This document shows, one piece after another, positions 10,542 to 20,329 of a stretch of DNA of 64,000 bases (positions are counted from its first letter, which is position 1; the number at the start of each line of letters is the position of its first letter). The translations under genes were made by a program, and so were the position numbers. Origin of the DNA: Rhizophagus clarus (Eukaryota; Glomeromycota; Glomeromycetes; Glomerales; Glomeraceae); NCBI GenBank assembly GCA_015698045.1, contig BLAL01000175.1, forward strand, positions 310,001 through 374,000. The letters are read 5' to 3'. The notes below the pieces were generated by a model, which was given only the letters and a program-made list of their open reading frames with translations, did not search any database and was not told the origin of the DNA.

Positions 10542-12608
10542 TTAATGATTAAAGAAATATTCAGAGTCGTCTCCATCAAAATCCCCCGATTCGTTGGAGC
10601 CGAGCATATTCATAAGTTTTGAAACCGCTTGTTGAAGGGAATTTTGCCCATCAAAGATTCTTTCCTGGCTAGTTCTGATAACGTCGATTTCACTGGGTGT
10701 ATCGATGTTCGTAGTAGCGCCAGATTGTGTGGTACATGGACGTTTATTAATAGCCTCCGAGGAAGAAGAAGTAGATGGGGAGGCGGGTCGCGTAGGTCGT
10801 TTGGAGGTAGTATTGATGGGTTGAGCCAACTCAGGGATTAAAGCCGGAGTTTGGGAGTGTACATGTGTAGAGGGTTTATCCGGGATAGAAGCAGAGGGAA
10901 AGGGAGGAAGTGCCGAGATCCTAGCATTCAGGGCTGCAATATCTGATTGTTGTTTAGCAAGACCCTTTTGGATTTCCTGAAGCATTCCCATCATCGTTGA
11001 GCGGAAGGATTGGAAGGCTGGGTTTAATTGAAAGTCCTCATGCATGGAGTCGTCCAGCAGCTCATCATTGAGTGCTGGATCGGAGGTTTTAGAACGGTTG
11101 TTAGGACGTAGGGTGGATGAGCCGTTGGGAGTATTAAGAGATCCAGAGGGCCCTTTCCCTTTTCCTTGACCCTTTGAATTGTTAGAATTATTGTTTTGAT
11201 TGCCTTTGCATTGTTTAGCGGCGTCAGCATAGGACCGTGTACGGTTTTTCCATGCTTGGGCCGCAGAGATAATTTTTGATTTGTTTGCTTGGGGGCACTC
11301 TTTGGTCACGTGAGAGGGATCACCACACCTGAAGCAAATCTTATCAGTAGATTCGGTAAGGAATATAGGTGATTGTCTTTTGCCTTGAGATATCGCCAAA
11401 TTGGTCAGATGTTTGGCGCGTTGTTTGTCATCATCATCAGCGAACGTTAAAAATGCAATGCGACGTGGATTGTAATTGCGTGGATTGCGAGGAATAATCA
11501 TGGTTTTGGCTCTTATTTGTGTAAGGACATTCCTCAGGGTATACCCTGTCATACCAGCAGGAAGGCCGGAGATTCTAAGGGTGTGTGAAGCGCGAAGTTT
11601 CTTTTTGTCTTCAGATAGCAGTAATGGCCATACCTGGACAAAGTGTGCGCCAATGTACGTTCCCCAGGAGATATCGTAATAGCGGGAAACGGGAGTATCC
11701 GTGGTGAAGGTAATGTAAGCAATACCATACATGCCATTTTTGCAAACATAGTTTAGTTTTTCTATTTCTCCGTCGGAGCCAAAGGCTTCTCTAACGGCTT
11801 TCTCAGAAAGGAAGATGGGAATATCCGTGACTTGGATAGTCCTTTGTTTTTCTTGAGTACGTTCTTTCGGGGTAGCGGGGGCGACAAACAGGGAGGTGAT
11901 GGAAAGAGATCTATTAATAGATTGCTCATCTGCAATGTCAGGAACTGATAGGGATTTCAGCGCGACAAAAGCGTCAAGATCTTCTTTGAAGTCGAAGCGT
12001 ACAACTAACAAGGAGGTTTTCTTTTTAGATTTTTTGGTGCTTCCAGAGAATATAACGTCTTTGTGAACGATCATTTGCGTCACAAGGCTATTTTTAACTT
12101 TTTCTTTCTTTTCCTCACCAGTCTTACCGGATAAGGAAGAGGTGTCAATCTCAGCTTTGTACGAATCTGCGGAGATGATCGTTAATGGTGTATTAGCACG
12201 AGGTGGAATATTCTGCTCGTGGTTAGGGGGAATATTACTATTCTGAGTAAGATTGTTATTAAAAGACGCGTCAGGAGGAGATGATTGGTGCTCATCAGGA
12301 CGCGACAAGATGCTATTATCCTGGGTGGCTGCGGGAGGCGCAGTAGGAGAGAGGGCGACCGAAGGAATTTTTTCAGTGTCCTCCATAAGGTCCGTGTTGA
12401 CTGGCGGTTGGCCAGTAGAAAGGGTTCCTTTGGACCTGGTCGCGTACTTGGACGTGGTGGTATTGTTGTTATGACGGATAATGGAGGGGCCGTAGTCACG
12501 TTTATCTCCACCAGAGTTACTATTGGAGGGAGCGTGAAGGCTGTTGGAAAGGCCTTCGGCCTGTTGTAGTTGAGAAGAGGCCTTGTTCTTGGAGTTATTT
12601 CCAGTCAT
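10542..12608 (-). CDS. LINE ORF1 copy A, RNA-binding Gag-like protein (688 aa)
   Basis: An intact 688-residue frame starts at an ATG at 12608. The N-terminal ~150 residues are rich in Ser, Asn, Thr and Pro and look disordered. Two RRM-like segments follow at about residues 255-340 (beginning RTIQVTDIPIFLSEKAV) and 345-405 (HTLRISGLPAGMTGYTLRN). Next is a CCHC zinc knuckle CFRCGDPSHVTKEC at about 420-433. A basic Gly/Ser/Asn-rich stretch comes after it, and a short helical segment with heptad character (GMLQEIQKGLAKQQSDIAAL) lies near residue 540. By family knowledge, ORF1 proteins of this type bind LINE RNA to form the ribonucleoprotein. ORF2 begins 8 nt after its stop codon, in another frame. 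Confidence 0.9.
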   Translation of the reverse strand: MTGNNSKNKASSQLQQAEGLSNSLHAPSNSNSGGDKRDYGPSIIRHNNNTTTSKYATRSKGTLSTGQPPVNTDLMEDTEKIPSVALSPTAPPAATQDNSILSRPDEHQSSPPDASFNNNLTQNSNIPPNHEQNIPPRANTPLTIISADSYKAEIDTSSLSGKTGEEKKEKVKNSLVTQMIVHKDVIFSGSTKKSKKKTSLLVVRFDFKEDLDAFVALKSLSVPDIADEQSINRSLSITSLFVAPATPKERTQEKQRTIQVTDIPIFLSEKAVREAFGSDGEIEKLNYVCKNGMYGIAYITFTTDTPVSRYYDISWGTYIGAHFVQVWPLLLSEDKKKLRASHTLRISGLPAGMTGYTLRNVLTQIRAKTMIIPRNPRNYNPRRIAFLTFADDDDKQRAKHLTNLAISQGKRQSPIFLTESTDKICFRCGDPSHVTKECPQANKSKIISAAQAWKNRTRSYADAAKQCKGNQNNNSNNSKGQGKGKGPSGSLNTPNGSSTLRPNNRSKTSDPALNDELLDDSMHEDFQLNPAFQSFRSTMMGMLQEIQKGLAKQQSDIAALNARISALPPFPSASIPDKPSTHVHSQTPALIPELAQPINTTSKRPTRPASPSTSSSSEAINKRPCTTQSGATTNIDTPSEIDVIRTSQERIFDGQNSLQQAVSKLMNMLGSNESGDFDGDDSEYFFNH

Positions 12609-12735
12609 GTTTATTATCTTAACTGTTGTTAGTATAGTTAAAGGTATATAACTTTGTAACTTTTTCCTGAAATTTTACGAAAAAATTGATTTGTCGATCA
12701 ATTACTATGTTTTTTGAAAAATGCAGGAGAGAGTG

Positions 12736-12754
12736 GGGTGTAAGTTATTTATTT
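12736..12754 (+). repeat. LINE target sequence, middle copy
   Basis: GGGTGTAAGTTATTTATTT sits between the 5' end of copy A (…CAGGAGAGAGT, ending at 12734) and the poly(T) of copy B. The two LINEs therefore lie head to tail with a single target copy between them. Confidence 0.7.
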
Positions 12755-12975
12755 TTTTTTTTTTTTTTTTTTTACAGGCGTTAAAATCAAGGATAAACTA
12801 AGAACTAAGTTATCATGATAGGAAATACAGGGCGTAACCACAGTATACTAGCATTATGATCCATCGTAAGAGTCACATATTTCTAGCCCCCGCCCAGGCG
12901 CGCGCGCCAATCTCCAACAACTCCTACAAAATCCAACACAACTTCCTATATATATAAAAAAGAAACAAAAGGAAA

Positions 12976-15900
12976 CTAATTTGGCAGAAGGTCCGTACCA
13001 TAATAACTTAGAACATTAGATCCTAAATTAACGCGACTTTCTAAAGCTTCTAAACAAAATTGGTTACTATTATCTATTTTTCTATGTATATCTATATAAC
13101 TATTATTTACTATTCTATTATTTTTATCTTGAGAACTGATCCCATTGATTCTTTCCTTCTCATGTTGCATCATACACTGATAAGTCCATATCTTCTCGGA
13201 TTCTGCTAATAAAAATGATCTAAATTCAAAGATTACTTTCCTAAAATTGTTTTGATTCTGTAGGTGCGTGTTAATGTTATTAAATGATACAGGAATAATT
13301 CCTTTAATAATGTCGAGTAATGTTAGAGCATCATTATCGTAATTGCACTTCCAGATATCATCCGAGATAATATTATCCAAATTGGCGTAAACAGTATCTT
13401 TGTTCGCTCGATATTTATTAATTAGTAATAATAAATAGTCCTTGCATTTTGCTATTAAAATCGCGATCGAATCTTCTTGTTCTTCACACAACCACACGTG
13501 ATCAAAAGTTTCGTCCTCAGTTTCACATAACGCACACTTCCAGTCTTTGAAAATTACGTTATTAATAGTCTTCATTTTTTCCACAGTCGGGAGTTCTTCG
13601 ATAATATATCGAATTTTCTTGTGTTTCATGACAGATTGTTTGTATGATGTAACGTAAGTGCGGTCACATCCTTGTATTAGCATAAACGTTAATTGCCAGT
13701 CAACCGGAAGGTGGCGGTATTTACCATTTCTATTAAGGTTAATAAAAGATTCGGTATTAGTAATATAATTAATCTTACGGATGAATCTTCGCAGATTTTC
13801 TTCGATTAAAATAGCTTTCCAGGAAATATTATATTTGATCAAAGAAAGATTATTGTGGGTAAAACTAAGTTGATCTATCGAATCATCAATACGGATATAA
13901 TCATCTACTTGTTCGTTATAATAATCACCAGAATGGCTTTTAACTTTAACAAAGTTCACCGAAATGTTGTTGTTGTTAACTATATTGTACAATAAAAGCC
14001 ACAAAAAATTATTTGAATTCCAAGTAAAGTATAGTCTGGGAAGAAAATTAACGATGGTGGTGATATGACTATGAAAGCCATCGATAGTCGCTTGTGAATC
14101 AGTGTGAATAGTAATATGACTATTTCTTGGTAGAACAAGTAATGTAGTAACAACAGCCATAATCTCAGCACGAGTAGAAGACGGCCAGTGGTTGATACTA
14201 GATTTAAAGCGAATTTCGTTAGAGGCATCGTCAACGAGAATGAAACCATATGTCATGGTAATGTCATTAGATCCTAAATGTTGAAGGGAGCCATCAGTAT
14301 AAGCCGTATAATTGACTTGTTTTGAATCGCGTAATTGATGAAGAATTGCTAACAGTCTTGAACGAGTAGAATTATCATTAAAATATATATGAATCAAGTC
14401 ACTTGGTGTGTAAGTGCCTTTGAGGTCATGTAATCGCCGTAAGTATTGGAGAATATTTTCCATTGAGTCATTAGCGTAAGAACGAGAATCAACGTTGTGT
14501 TTTGAAGAACGATTCCAGACGGTTACTGAGTTTGGAATCGGAATTATATCGTTAGTGGCGAAGCGATCAGAGCATCGAGTATATCGTGAATCACGTGTGA
14601 TGGAGATATCTCTGTCGCAACCAGAACAGAAATCAAATTCAGTGAGAGAGTTAGATGGTGTCGTAAGGTCTGGAATTAAGTGATTAGTCGTAGCTAATGA
14701 CTGGTTGGAAGGAAGAAGTCGTTTAAAGGCATGAAATGATACTTGATCATGATCATCAATAGCAGCGAATACAGGTTTGAGCGTATTATTGTTAGTTCCT
14801 CGCTCAAAATTAAAGGAAATAGAAACATTATCGTCACGGCTCGGAATCTGAGGAGGAGATTCGGAAATAGAGAGGTCGTGTTCTTGTAGTAAAAAAATCA
14901 AATTCACCAGGTGACTTTTCTTAACGCGTTTCATTAATTGTTTCTGAGTCTTGAAACGGCGATATTGTGTAAAGTCGTCAGTCGTTAAACCAAAGAGAGG
15001 GGAGCGTGGTAATGATAAGGCGTGTTGAATATTATTTAAACGTAGGTTCGTGATAGTCCCTAGAAGACCAGGGTTATTAATTTGAACCATAAAGCTTGTG
15101 ATCTTTTCTTCTAGTTGTCGTTGATACAAATCGATTAGACCATAAAAGAAAGAATTCGTAATAATGATGTTAGGAGCGGTAGCAGCAAATCCTAATTTGT
15201 TTTTGATGGTTTTCATATATAACGCCTTGAATGAATTACACTCGTCTTTGGTTAAGACTTGGACTTGAGAGTGGTATTCTATTCGTGGTATAATAAGACT
15301 ATTAAAGATATAACGAATAATTTTATCAGTAACATCTTTCTTTTTGATCATGGAAGTGAAATTCATGATTTCATCACGAATTAATCGTAAATTATATTTA
15401 GGACATCGAGCAACATTGAAATACACTCCAAGGATGCGGATATTTTCTTTTGGTGATTTCGGAACTATTGAAGTAATTTTGTCACCGAAGGATAAATTGA
15501 TAGGTGAAGCGTCGTATGCAGAATCATTTCGAAGAAGGAGTTCTACTTTATCGTAGTTGATTTTAATGCTGGCTAACTCAAAAAATGAATCAGCAGTGGT
15601 AAGCAAAACTTCCAGGTTTTCTTTACTGTCAGTAATGATGGTGGTATCGTCCATATAGGCCTTACTGGGAACGTGGATAGAGGTAGAACCATCTGATATA
15701 TTGTAGCCTTTTTGCAATTGCTCAAGCTTGGTAAGTAGTGGATCAAAGTATATACACCATAAAAGTGGCGAAATTACTTCTCCTTGATCGATGCCTGTAA
15801 GGACGTCGTAGGGGGTAGTGTTTCCATAGGCCGTGAAGACAGAATTTTTCCGGTTTGTAAAGAGACCTAAAACAAATCGGATAAAAGAGGTAGGAAGTTT

Positions 15901-18123
15901 AAGACGCGACATAGCCGTTTCTAAAAGGTGGACGTTCACCCGATCATAGGCCTTAGACATATCTAAAGCCAAAATCCAAAGTTCTTTACGATTTTCATCT
16001 GCATCCTGGATGATTTCGTTAATAATTCGAATGGGATCAAAAACGGAAGACCCAGGTAAACCTGCATATTGTAAAGGATTTAAAACGGAAAACTTATGAA
16101 ATATATTCATAAGACGCATTGTTAAAATTGAAACTGTAAGTTTCCTTGCAGTCTCGAGAAGGGTAATGGGACGGGTATTATTAAGGTTACAACACCATGG
16201 TTTCGGTTTGGGGATGGGGTATAAGTTGGCGAAATTCCAATCGACAGGAAATTGTTGATGTATGAATATATCATTAATCAAATCCAAAAGAGCAACTTTT
16301 AAAGAGACAGGTAAATGTTTGATAAATTCATTATGAATGCGACTGGGACCAGCCGCTTTGCCCAATGGTAACTTGTGTATATGAGCTTCCAATTCTTCTA
16401 GTGATGAGGGGGCCATCAATTCGTCATATATCGACGCATCAATATCATGTTTTGGTTCAAATATATCAGACCATTCATGAGGGATGGTTTTAGGTTCGTT
16501 GACTGATTGGGCAGCGTGTTGGAAATGATCATTCACCTTCCTTTTAATATCTTTAGGATTAGTGAGTAACACGTCGACGTTAGTGGTTGGATCAGTGTCG
16601 ATAACTTTGTCGAGTACAATTGATCTAACTTCATGTTCCATAACGGATTTAATAACTTTGCCTTGGTGACCGTCGAGATTGGATTCTCTAGTGATGGTGG
16701 CTTCTTTGATTTTTTGTAGTTGTGATTCCCTAAGATCGTTGTTGTATTCGATGGTAAGAATATCTTTAAGTTCCATAAGTTTGATAATGTTGAAAGTCGA
16801 GTCAGAAGCAAACGGCACGGTGAGTGTAGTATCGTATGATAAAGCGATCTCGACCGATTCTTTGTAGAGGTCAGAAAAATCATATGAGGGACGCTTAAGG
16901 GCTTTACGACACGCTTTGATGCATTTAAGTACGGTGCGTAATTTTTCGTAGAGTGGCGAGAAATGTATGCGTTGAGATCCTCTAAAGGAGCACGTTCGCT
17001 GGGGAATTAAGTATTCGTTCCCAGCATTTTTGTATCGTGAAGCGTCTTGAATGGCTAGTTTGATGGAAGTCCATTTGCTGTTGACGTCGGTGGGTTTCAG
17101 TTTATCGTTATAGTGTGTGAATCGAAGTTCAACGTATTTTTGATATTCGTCCCATTGTTCTGTAGACATGTCTTTAAAATTAAAGACAGTTTTGTGATTA
17201 GTAGGAGAACGATGTTGTGATAGAGTGGGCATCAATAAAGATGCGGAGACTAATTTGTGATCTGTAGTGAAGGAATCAACAACAGAGATACGGTGGCTAA
17301 GGATATTATTAAAGATGCCAGGAGAAATCCAGATATAGTCAATACGTGAGGAACCAACGGCCGCATCGAATGTAGTAATTTTGGAAGCATCTGGTTCAAG
17401 AAGAGCAGTAACGTCAACGAAGTGAAATTCGTTATCCAGTTTGTCAAAAATAGCTTCCTGAGGGGAAGGAGATTTGCCTTGAAGTAGTTTTTGTTGATAT
17501 TTTTCGTAACTCAAATTAAAGTCACCTAAAACAATTGAATGGATATCCTGATCATCATTGAATTGAAGGTTAGTTGTAAGTTTAGCTTGTAAATCAGCTA
17601 TAAGTTGACCATCAGCAGAGGTAACCTTGGATTTGATGTAGACGTTAAATATTTTCATAGAAAAGTGTCTGAAGGATAAGGTGATAGATAAATATCGACC
17701 TTTATAGCCTTCAGATTTAGAGACGTGGCGAGCAAACTGTTGATCGATAATAAAGCCTACACCGCACCCCCGTAGCGATGAAGGATCGTTGTCAAAAATA
17801 ACACGAAACCGGTGTGAAAATTTTTTGAACATAAAAAGAGCGTTTTGTTTTCGAACTGAAATTTCTTGAAGTGCTAGAATATGAATATTTTTTGAGATCA
17901 TAAGATCTATAATAGGTTCAACTTTACTAATCGTAAGGGAATGAACATTAAGGGTAGCAATATTTAAAGTAGAAGCGGTAGAAGAATTTTTACCGCGTTT
18001 AATTTTAGTGTAGTTAAGACAATTACCGTAAGAACGGTTATTAACAATTTTAGTAGGGGTGGGGGATAAAGAAGAAATTAACGAACTATTATTTGAAGAA
18101 GAAGGGATCGGTTGTACAATCAT
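12976..18123 (-). CDS. LINE ORF2 copy B: endonuclease, reverse transcriptase, RNase H polyprotein (1715 aa)
   Basis: Intact ORF of 1715 residues. An APE-type endonuclease covers about residues 50-310, with readable ILALQE (~85), GDFN (~200), SRIDYIWIS (~263) and TTDHKLVS (~290). The reverse transcriptase covers about 540-860, with GPSRIHNEF (~593), ALDMSKAYDRV (~722), GIDQGEVISPLL (~780) and the catalytic AYMDD (~823). RNase H covers about 1270-1400, with AYTDGS, a Glu in STRAEIM, HTDSQ and KVKSHSGDYYNEQVDD. A C-terminal zinc-binding motif CALC-x8-HVWLC lies near 1530. By family knowledge, such a protein nicks target DNA, primes reverse transcription there and removes the RNA template. It starts 8 nt downstream of the ORF1 stop (TAA, ATTTTTTA, ATG), an arrangement suited to termination-reinitiation. 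It probably belongs to the I/Tad1 group. Confidence 0.95.
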   Translation of the reverse strand: MIVQPIPSSSNNSSLISSLSPTPTKIVNNRSYGNCLNYTKIKRGKNSSTASTLNIATLNVHSLTISKVEPIIDLMISKNIHILALQEISVRKQNALFMFKKFSHRFRVIFDNDPSSLRGCGVGFIIDQQFARHVSKSEGYKGRYLSITLSFRHFSMKIFNVYIKSKVTSADGQLIADLQAKLTTNLQFNDDQDIHSIVLGDFNLSYEKYQQKLLQGKSPSPQEAIFDKLDNEFHFVDVTALLEPDASKITTFDAAVGSSRIDYIWISPGIFNNILSHRISVVDSFTTDHKLVSASLLMPTLSQHRSPTNHKTVFNFKDMSTEQWDEYQKYVELRFTHYNDKLKPTDVNSKWTSIKLAIQDASRYKNAGNEYLIPQRTCSFRGSQRIHFSPLYEKLRTVLKCIKACRKALKRPSYDFSDLYKESVEIALSYDTTLTVPFASDSTFNIIKLMELKDILTIEYNNDLRESQLQKIKEATITRESNLDGHQGKVIKSVMEHEVRSIVLDKVIDTDPTTNVDVLLTNPKDIKRKVNDHFQHAAQSVNEPKTIPHEWSDIFEPKHDIDASIYDELMAPSSLEELEAHIHKLPLGKAAGPSRIHNEFIKHLPVSLKVALLDLINDIFIHQQFPVDWNFANLYPIPKPKPWCCNLNNTRPITLLETARKLTVSILTMRLMNIFHKFSVLNPLQYAGLPGSSVFDPIRIINEIIQDADENRKELWILALDMSKAYDRVNVHLLETAMSRLKLPTSFIRFVLGLFTNRKNSVFTAYGNTTPYDVLTGIDQGEVISPLLWCIYFDPLLTKLEQLQKGYNISDGSTSIHVPSKAYMDDTTIITDSKENLEVLLTTADSFFELASIKINYDKVELLLRNDSAYDASPINLSFGDKITSIVPKSPKENIRILGVYFNVARCPKYNLRLIRDEIMNFTSMIKKKDVTDKIIRYIFNSLIIPRIEYHSQVQVLTKDECNSFKALYMKTIKNKLGFAATAPNIIITNSFFYGLIDLYQRQLEEKITSFMVQINNPGLLGTITNLRLNNIQHALSLPRSPLFGLTTDDFTQYRRFKTQKQLMKRVKKSHLVNLIFLLQEHDLSISESPPQIPSRDDNVSISFNFERGTNNNTLKPVFAAIDDHDQVSFHAFKRLLPSNQSLATTNHLIPDLTTPSNSLTEFDFCSGCDRDISITRDSRYTRCSDRFATNDIIPIPNSVTVWNRSSKHNVDSRSYANDSMENILQYLRRLHDLKGTYTPSDLIHIYFNDNSTRSRLLAILHQLRDSKQVNYTAYTDGSLQHLGSNDITMTYGFILVDDASNEIRFKSSINHWPSSTRAEIMAVVTTLLVLPRNSHITIHTDSQATIDGFHSHITTIVNFLPRLYFTWNSNNFLWLLLYNIVNNNNISVNFVKVKSHSGDYYNEQVDDYIRIDDSIDQLSFTHNNLSLIKYNISWKAILIEENLRRFIRKINYITNTESFINLNRNGKYRHLPVDWQLTFMLIQGCDRTYVTSYKQSVMKHKKIRYIIEELPTVEKMKTINNVIFKDWKCALCETEDETFDHVWLCEEQEDSIAILIAKCKDYLLLLINKYRANKDTVYANLDNIISDDIWKCNYDNDALTLLDIIKGIIPVSFNNINTHLQNQNNFRKVIFEFRSFLLAESEKIWTYQCMMQHEKERINGISSQDKNNRIVNNSYIDIHRKIDNSNQFCLEALESRVNLGSNVLSYYGTDLLPN

Positions 18124-18131
18124 TAAAAAAT

Positions 18132-20198
18132 TTAATGATTAAGGAAGTATTCAGAATCGTCTCCATCGAAATCCCCCGATTCGTTGGAGCCGAGCATATT
18201 CATGAGTTTAGAAACTGCTTTTTGAAGGGAATTTTGCCCATCAAAGATTTTTTCTTGGCTAGATTTGATCACGTCGATTTCACTGGGCGTATCAATGTTC
18301 ATAGCAGCGCCGGATTGGGTGGTGCGTGGACGTTTATTAATAGCCTCAAAGGAAGAAGAAGTAGAAGGTGAGGCGGGTCGTGTAGGTCGTTTGGAGGCAG
18401 TATTGACAGGTTGGGCCAACTCAGGGATCAAAGCCGGAGTATGGGAGTGTAAGTGCATAGAAGATTTATCCGGGGTAGGAGCAGTGGGAGTGAGAGGAAG
18501 TGCCGAGATCCTGGCATTCAGAGCTGCAATATCTGATTGTTGTTTAGCGAGACCCTTTTGGATATCCTGAAGCATTCCCATCATCGTTGAGCGGAAGGAT
18601 TGGAAGGCTGGGTTTGATTGAAAGTCCTCCTGCATGGAGTCGTCCAGCGTCTCATCATCGAGTGCTGGACCGGAGTTTTTAGAATGGTTGTTAGGTCGTA
18701 GGGTAGATGAGCCGATGGAAGTATCAAGAGGTCCAGAGGGCCCTTTCCCTTTCCCTTGACCCTTTGAATTGTTAGACTTGTTGTTTTGATTGCCTTTGCG
18801 TTGTTTAGCAGCGTCAGCGTAGGACCGTGTACGGTTTTTCCATGCTTGGGCCGCAGAGATAATTTTTGATTTATTTGCTTGGGGGCACTCTTTGGTCACG
18901 TGAGAGGGATCGCCACACCTGAAGCAAATCTTATCAGTAGATTCGGTAAGGAATATAGGTGATTGTCTTTTGCCTTGAGATATCGCCAAATTGGTCAGAT
19001 GTTTGGCGCGTTGTTTGTCATCATCATCAGCGAACGTTAGGAATGCAATACGACGTGGATTGTAATTACGTGGATTGCGAGGAATGATCATGGTTTTGGC
19101 TCTTGTTTGAGCAAGGACATTCCTCAGGGTGTACCCTGTCATCCCAGCAGGAAGGCCGGAGATTCTAAGGGTGTGTGAAGCGCGAAGTTTCTTTTTTTCT
19201 TCGGATAGCAATAGTGGCCATACCCGGACAAAGTGTGCACCAATGTACGTTCCCCAGGAGATATCGTAATAGCGGGAAACGGGAGTATCTGTGGTGAAGG
19301 TAATGTAAGCAATACCATACATGCCGTTTTTGCAAACATAGTTAAGTTTTTCTATTTCTCCGTCGGAGCTAAAGGATTCTCTAACGGCTTTCTCAGAAAG
19401 AAAGATGGGAATATCCGTGACTTGGATAGTTCTTTGTTTTTCTTGGGTACGTTCTTCCGGGGTAGCGGGAGCGACAAATAGAGATGTGATGGGAAGAGAT
19501 CTATTAATAGATTGCTCATCTGCAATGTCGGGAACTGATAGGGATTTCAGCGCGACGAAAGCGTCAAGATCTTCTTTGAAGTCAAAGCGTACCACCAACA
19601 AGGAGGTTTTCTTTTTAGATTTTTTGGTGCTCCCAGAGAATATAACGTCTTTGTGAATAATCATTTGCGTCACAAGGCTATTTTTAACTTTTTCTTTCTT
19701 CTCCTCACCAGTCTTACCGGATAAGGAAGAGGTGTCGATCTCTGCTTTGTACGAATCTGCGGAGATGATCGTTAATGGAGTATTGTCACGAGGTGGAACA
19801 TTCTGCTCGTGGTTAGGGGGAATATTACTATTTTGAGTAAGATTGTTGTCAAAAGACGCGTCATGAGGAGATGATTGGTGTTCTTCAGGACGCGACGAGG
19901 TACTATGATCCTGAGTGACTGCGGGGGGCGCAGTAGGAGAGAGGGCGACCGAAGGAATTTTTTCAGTGTCCTCCATACTGTCCGTGTTAACTGGGGGTTG
20001 GCCAGCAGAAAGGTTTCCTTTGGACCTGGTCGCGTACTTAGACGTGGTGGTATTGTTGTTACGGCGAATAACAGAGGGACCGTAGTCGCGTTTATCTCCA
20101 CCAGAGTTGCTGTTGGGAGGAGCGTGAAGGCTGTTGGAAAGGCCTTCGGCTTGTTGTAGTTGAGAGGAGGCTTTGTTCTTGGAGTTATTTCCAGTCAT
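18132..20198 (-). CDS. LINE ORF1 copy B, RNA-binding Gag-like protein (688 aa)
   Basis: This 688-residue frame has the same length as ORF1 of copy A and differs from it by scattered substitutions. The domain order is a disordered Ser/Asn/Pro-rich N-terminus, two RRM-like folds (about 255-340 and 345-405), a CCHC zinc knuckle (CFRCGDPSHVTKEC, about 420-433), a Gly/Lys/Asn-rich basic linker, a short coiled-coil-like helix near 540 and a Thr/Pro/Ser-rich tail ending EYFLNH. It is expected to coat the LINE RNA in the cytoplasm as the structural partner of ORF2. Because copy B has both frames open, it is the best candidate for the active source element in this window. Confidence 0.92.
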   Translation of the reverse strand: MTGNNSKNKASSQLQQAEGLSNSLHAPPNSNSGGDKRDYGPSVIRRNNNTTTSKYATRSKGNLSAGQPPVNTDSMEDTEKIPSVALSPTAPPAVTQDHSTSSRPEEHQSSPHDASFDNNLTQNSNIPPNHEQNVPPRDNTPLTIISADSYKAEIDTSSLSGKTGEEKKEKVKNSLVTQMIIHKDVIFSGSTKKSKKKTSLLVVRFDFKEDLDAFVALKSLSVPDIADEQSINRSLPITSLFVAPATPEERTQEKQRTIQVTDIPIFLSEKAVRESFSSDGEIEKLNYVCKNGMYGIAYITFTTDTPVSRYYDISWGTYIGAHFVRVWPLLLSEEKKKLRASHTLRISGLPAGMTGYTLRNVLAQTRAKTMIIPRNPRNYNPRRIAFLTFADDDDKQRAKHLTNLAISQGKRQSPIFLTESTDKICFRCGDPSHVTKECPQANKSKIISAAQAWKNRTRSYADAAKQRKGNQNNKSNNSKGQGKGKGPSGPLDTSIGSSTLRPNNHSKNSGPALDDETLDDSMQEDFQSNPAFQSFRSTMMGMLQDIQKGLAKQQSDIAALNARISALPLTPTAPTPDKSSMHLHSHTPALIPELAQPVNTASKRPTRPASPSTSSSFEAINKRPRTTQSGAAMNIDTPSEIDVIKSSQEKIFDGQNSLQKAVSKLMNMLGSNESGDFDGDDSEYFLNH

Positions 20199-20329
20199 GT
20201 TTATTAATCTTAACTGTTGTTAGTATAGTTAAAGGTATATAACTTTGTAACTTTTTCCTGAAATTTTACGAAAAAATTGATTTGTCGATCAATTACTAGG
20301 TTTTTAGAAAAATGCAGGAGAGAGTTTTT

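Larger units (their letters stand above)
5158..12734 (-). mobile_element. non-LTR (LINE) retrotransposon copy A, full length, ORF2 inactivated
   Basis: This is a minus-strand element of 7548 bp (5187-12734) plus a poly(A) tail seen as poly(T) at about 5158-5186. It has a short 5' UTR (12609-12734), ORF1 (12608-10542), ORF2 (10533-5386) and a 3' UTR (5187-5385) with a GC-rich segment GGCGCGCGCGCC. It is clearly richer in GC than the flanking DNA. It is nearly identical to copy B and collinear with it. The endonuclease-RT-RNase H order places it in the I/Tad1-type group of LINEs; the exact clade needs a phylogeny. Confidence 0.93.
12752..20325 (-). mobile_element. non-LTR (LINE) retrotransposon copy B, full length and apparently intact
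   Basis: This minus-strand element of 7552 bp (12774-20325) has a poly(A) tail seen as poly(T) at about 12752-12773. The 5' end matches copy A (ATGCAGGAGAGAGT on the plus strand), and the 3' end starts ACAGGYGTTAAAATCAAGG in both. Both ORFs are open along their full length. The 3' UTR (12774-12975) carries the same GGCGCGCGCGCC GC-rich block. Between its 5' end and the array target at 20345 there are 19 extra bases (a T-run and GGGGAGTAAGTT) not seen at the copy A junction. Confidence 0.95.

Noticed and set aside
12182..12569. Overlapping plus and minus frames inside LINE ORF1/ORF2 (also 18093-18570, 19772-20159 and others)
   Set aside because: They are off-frame shadows of the LINE ORFs with biased composition, and they differ between the two copies.
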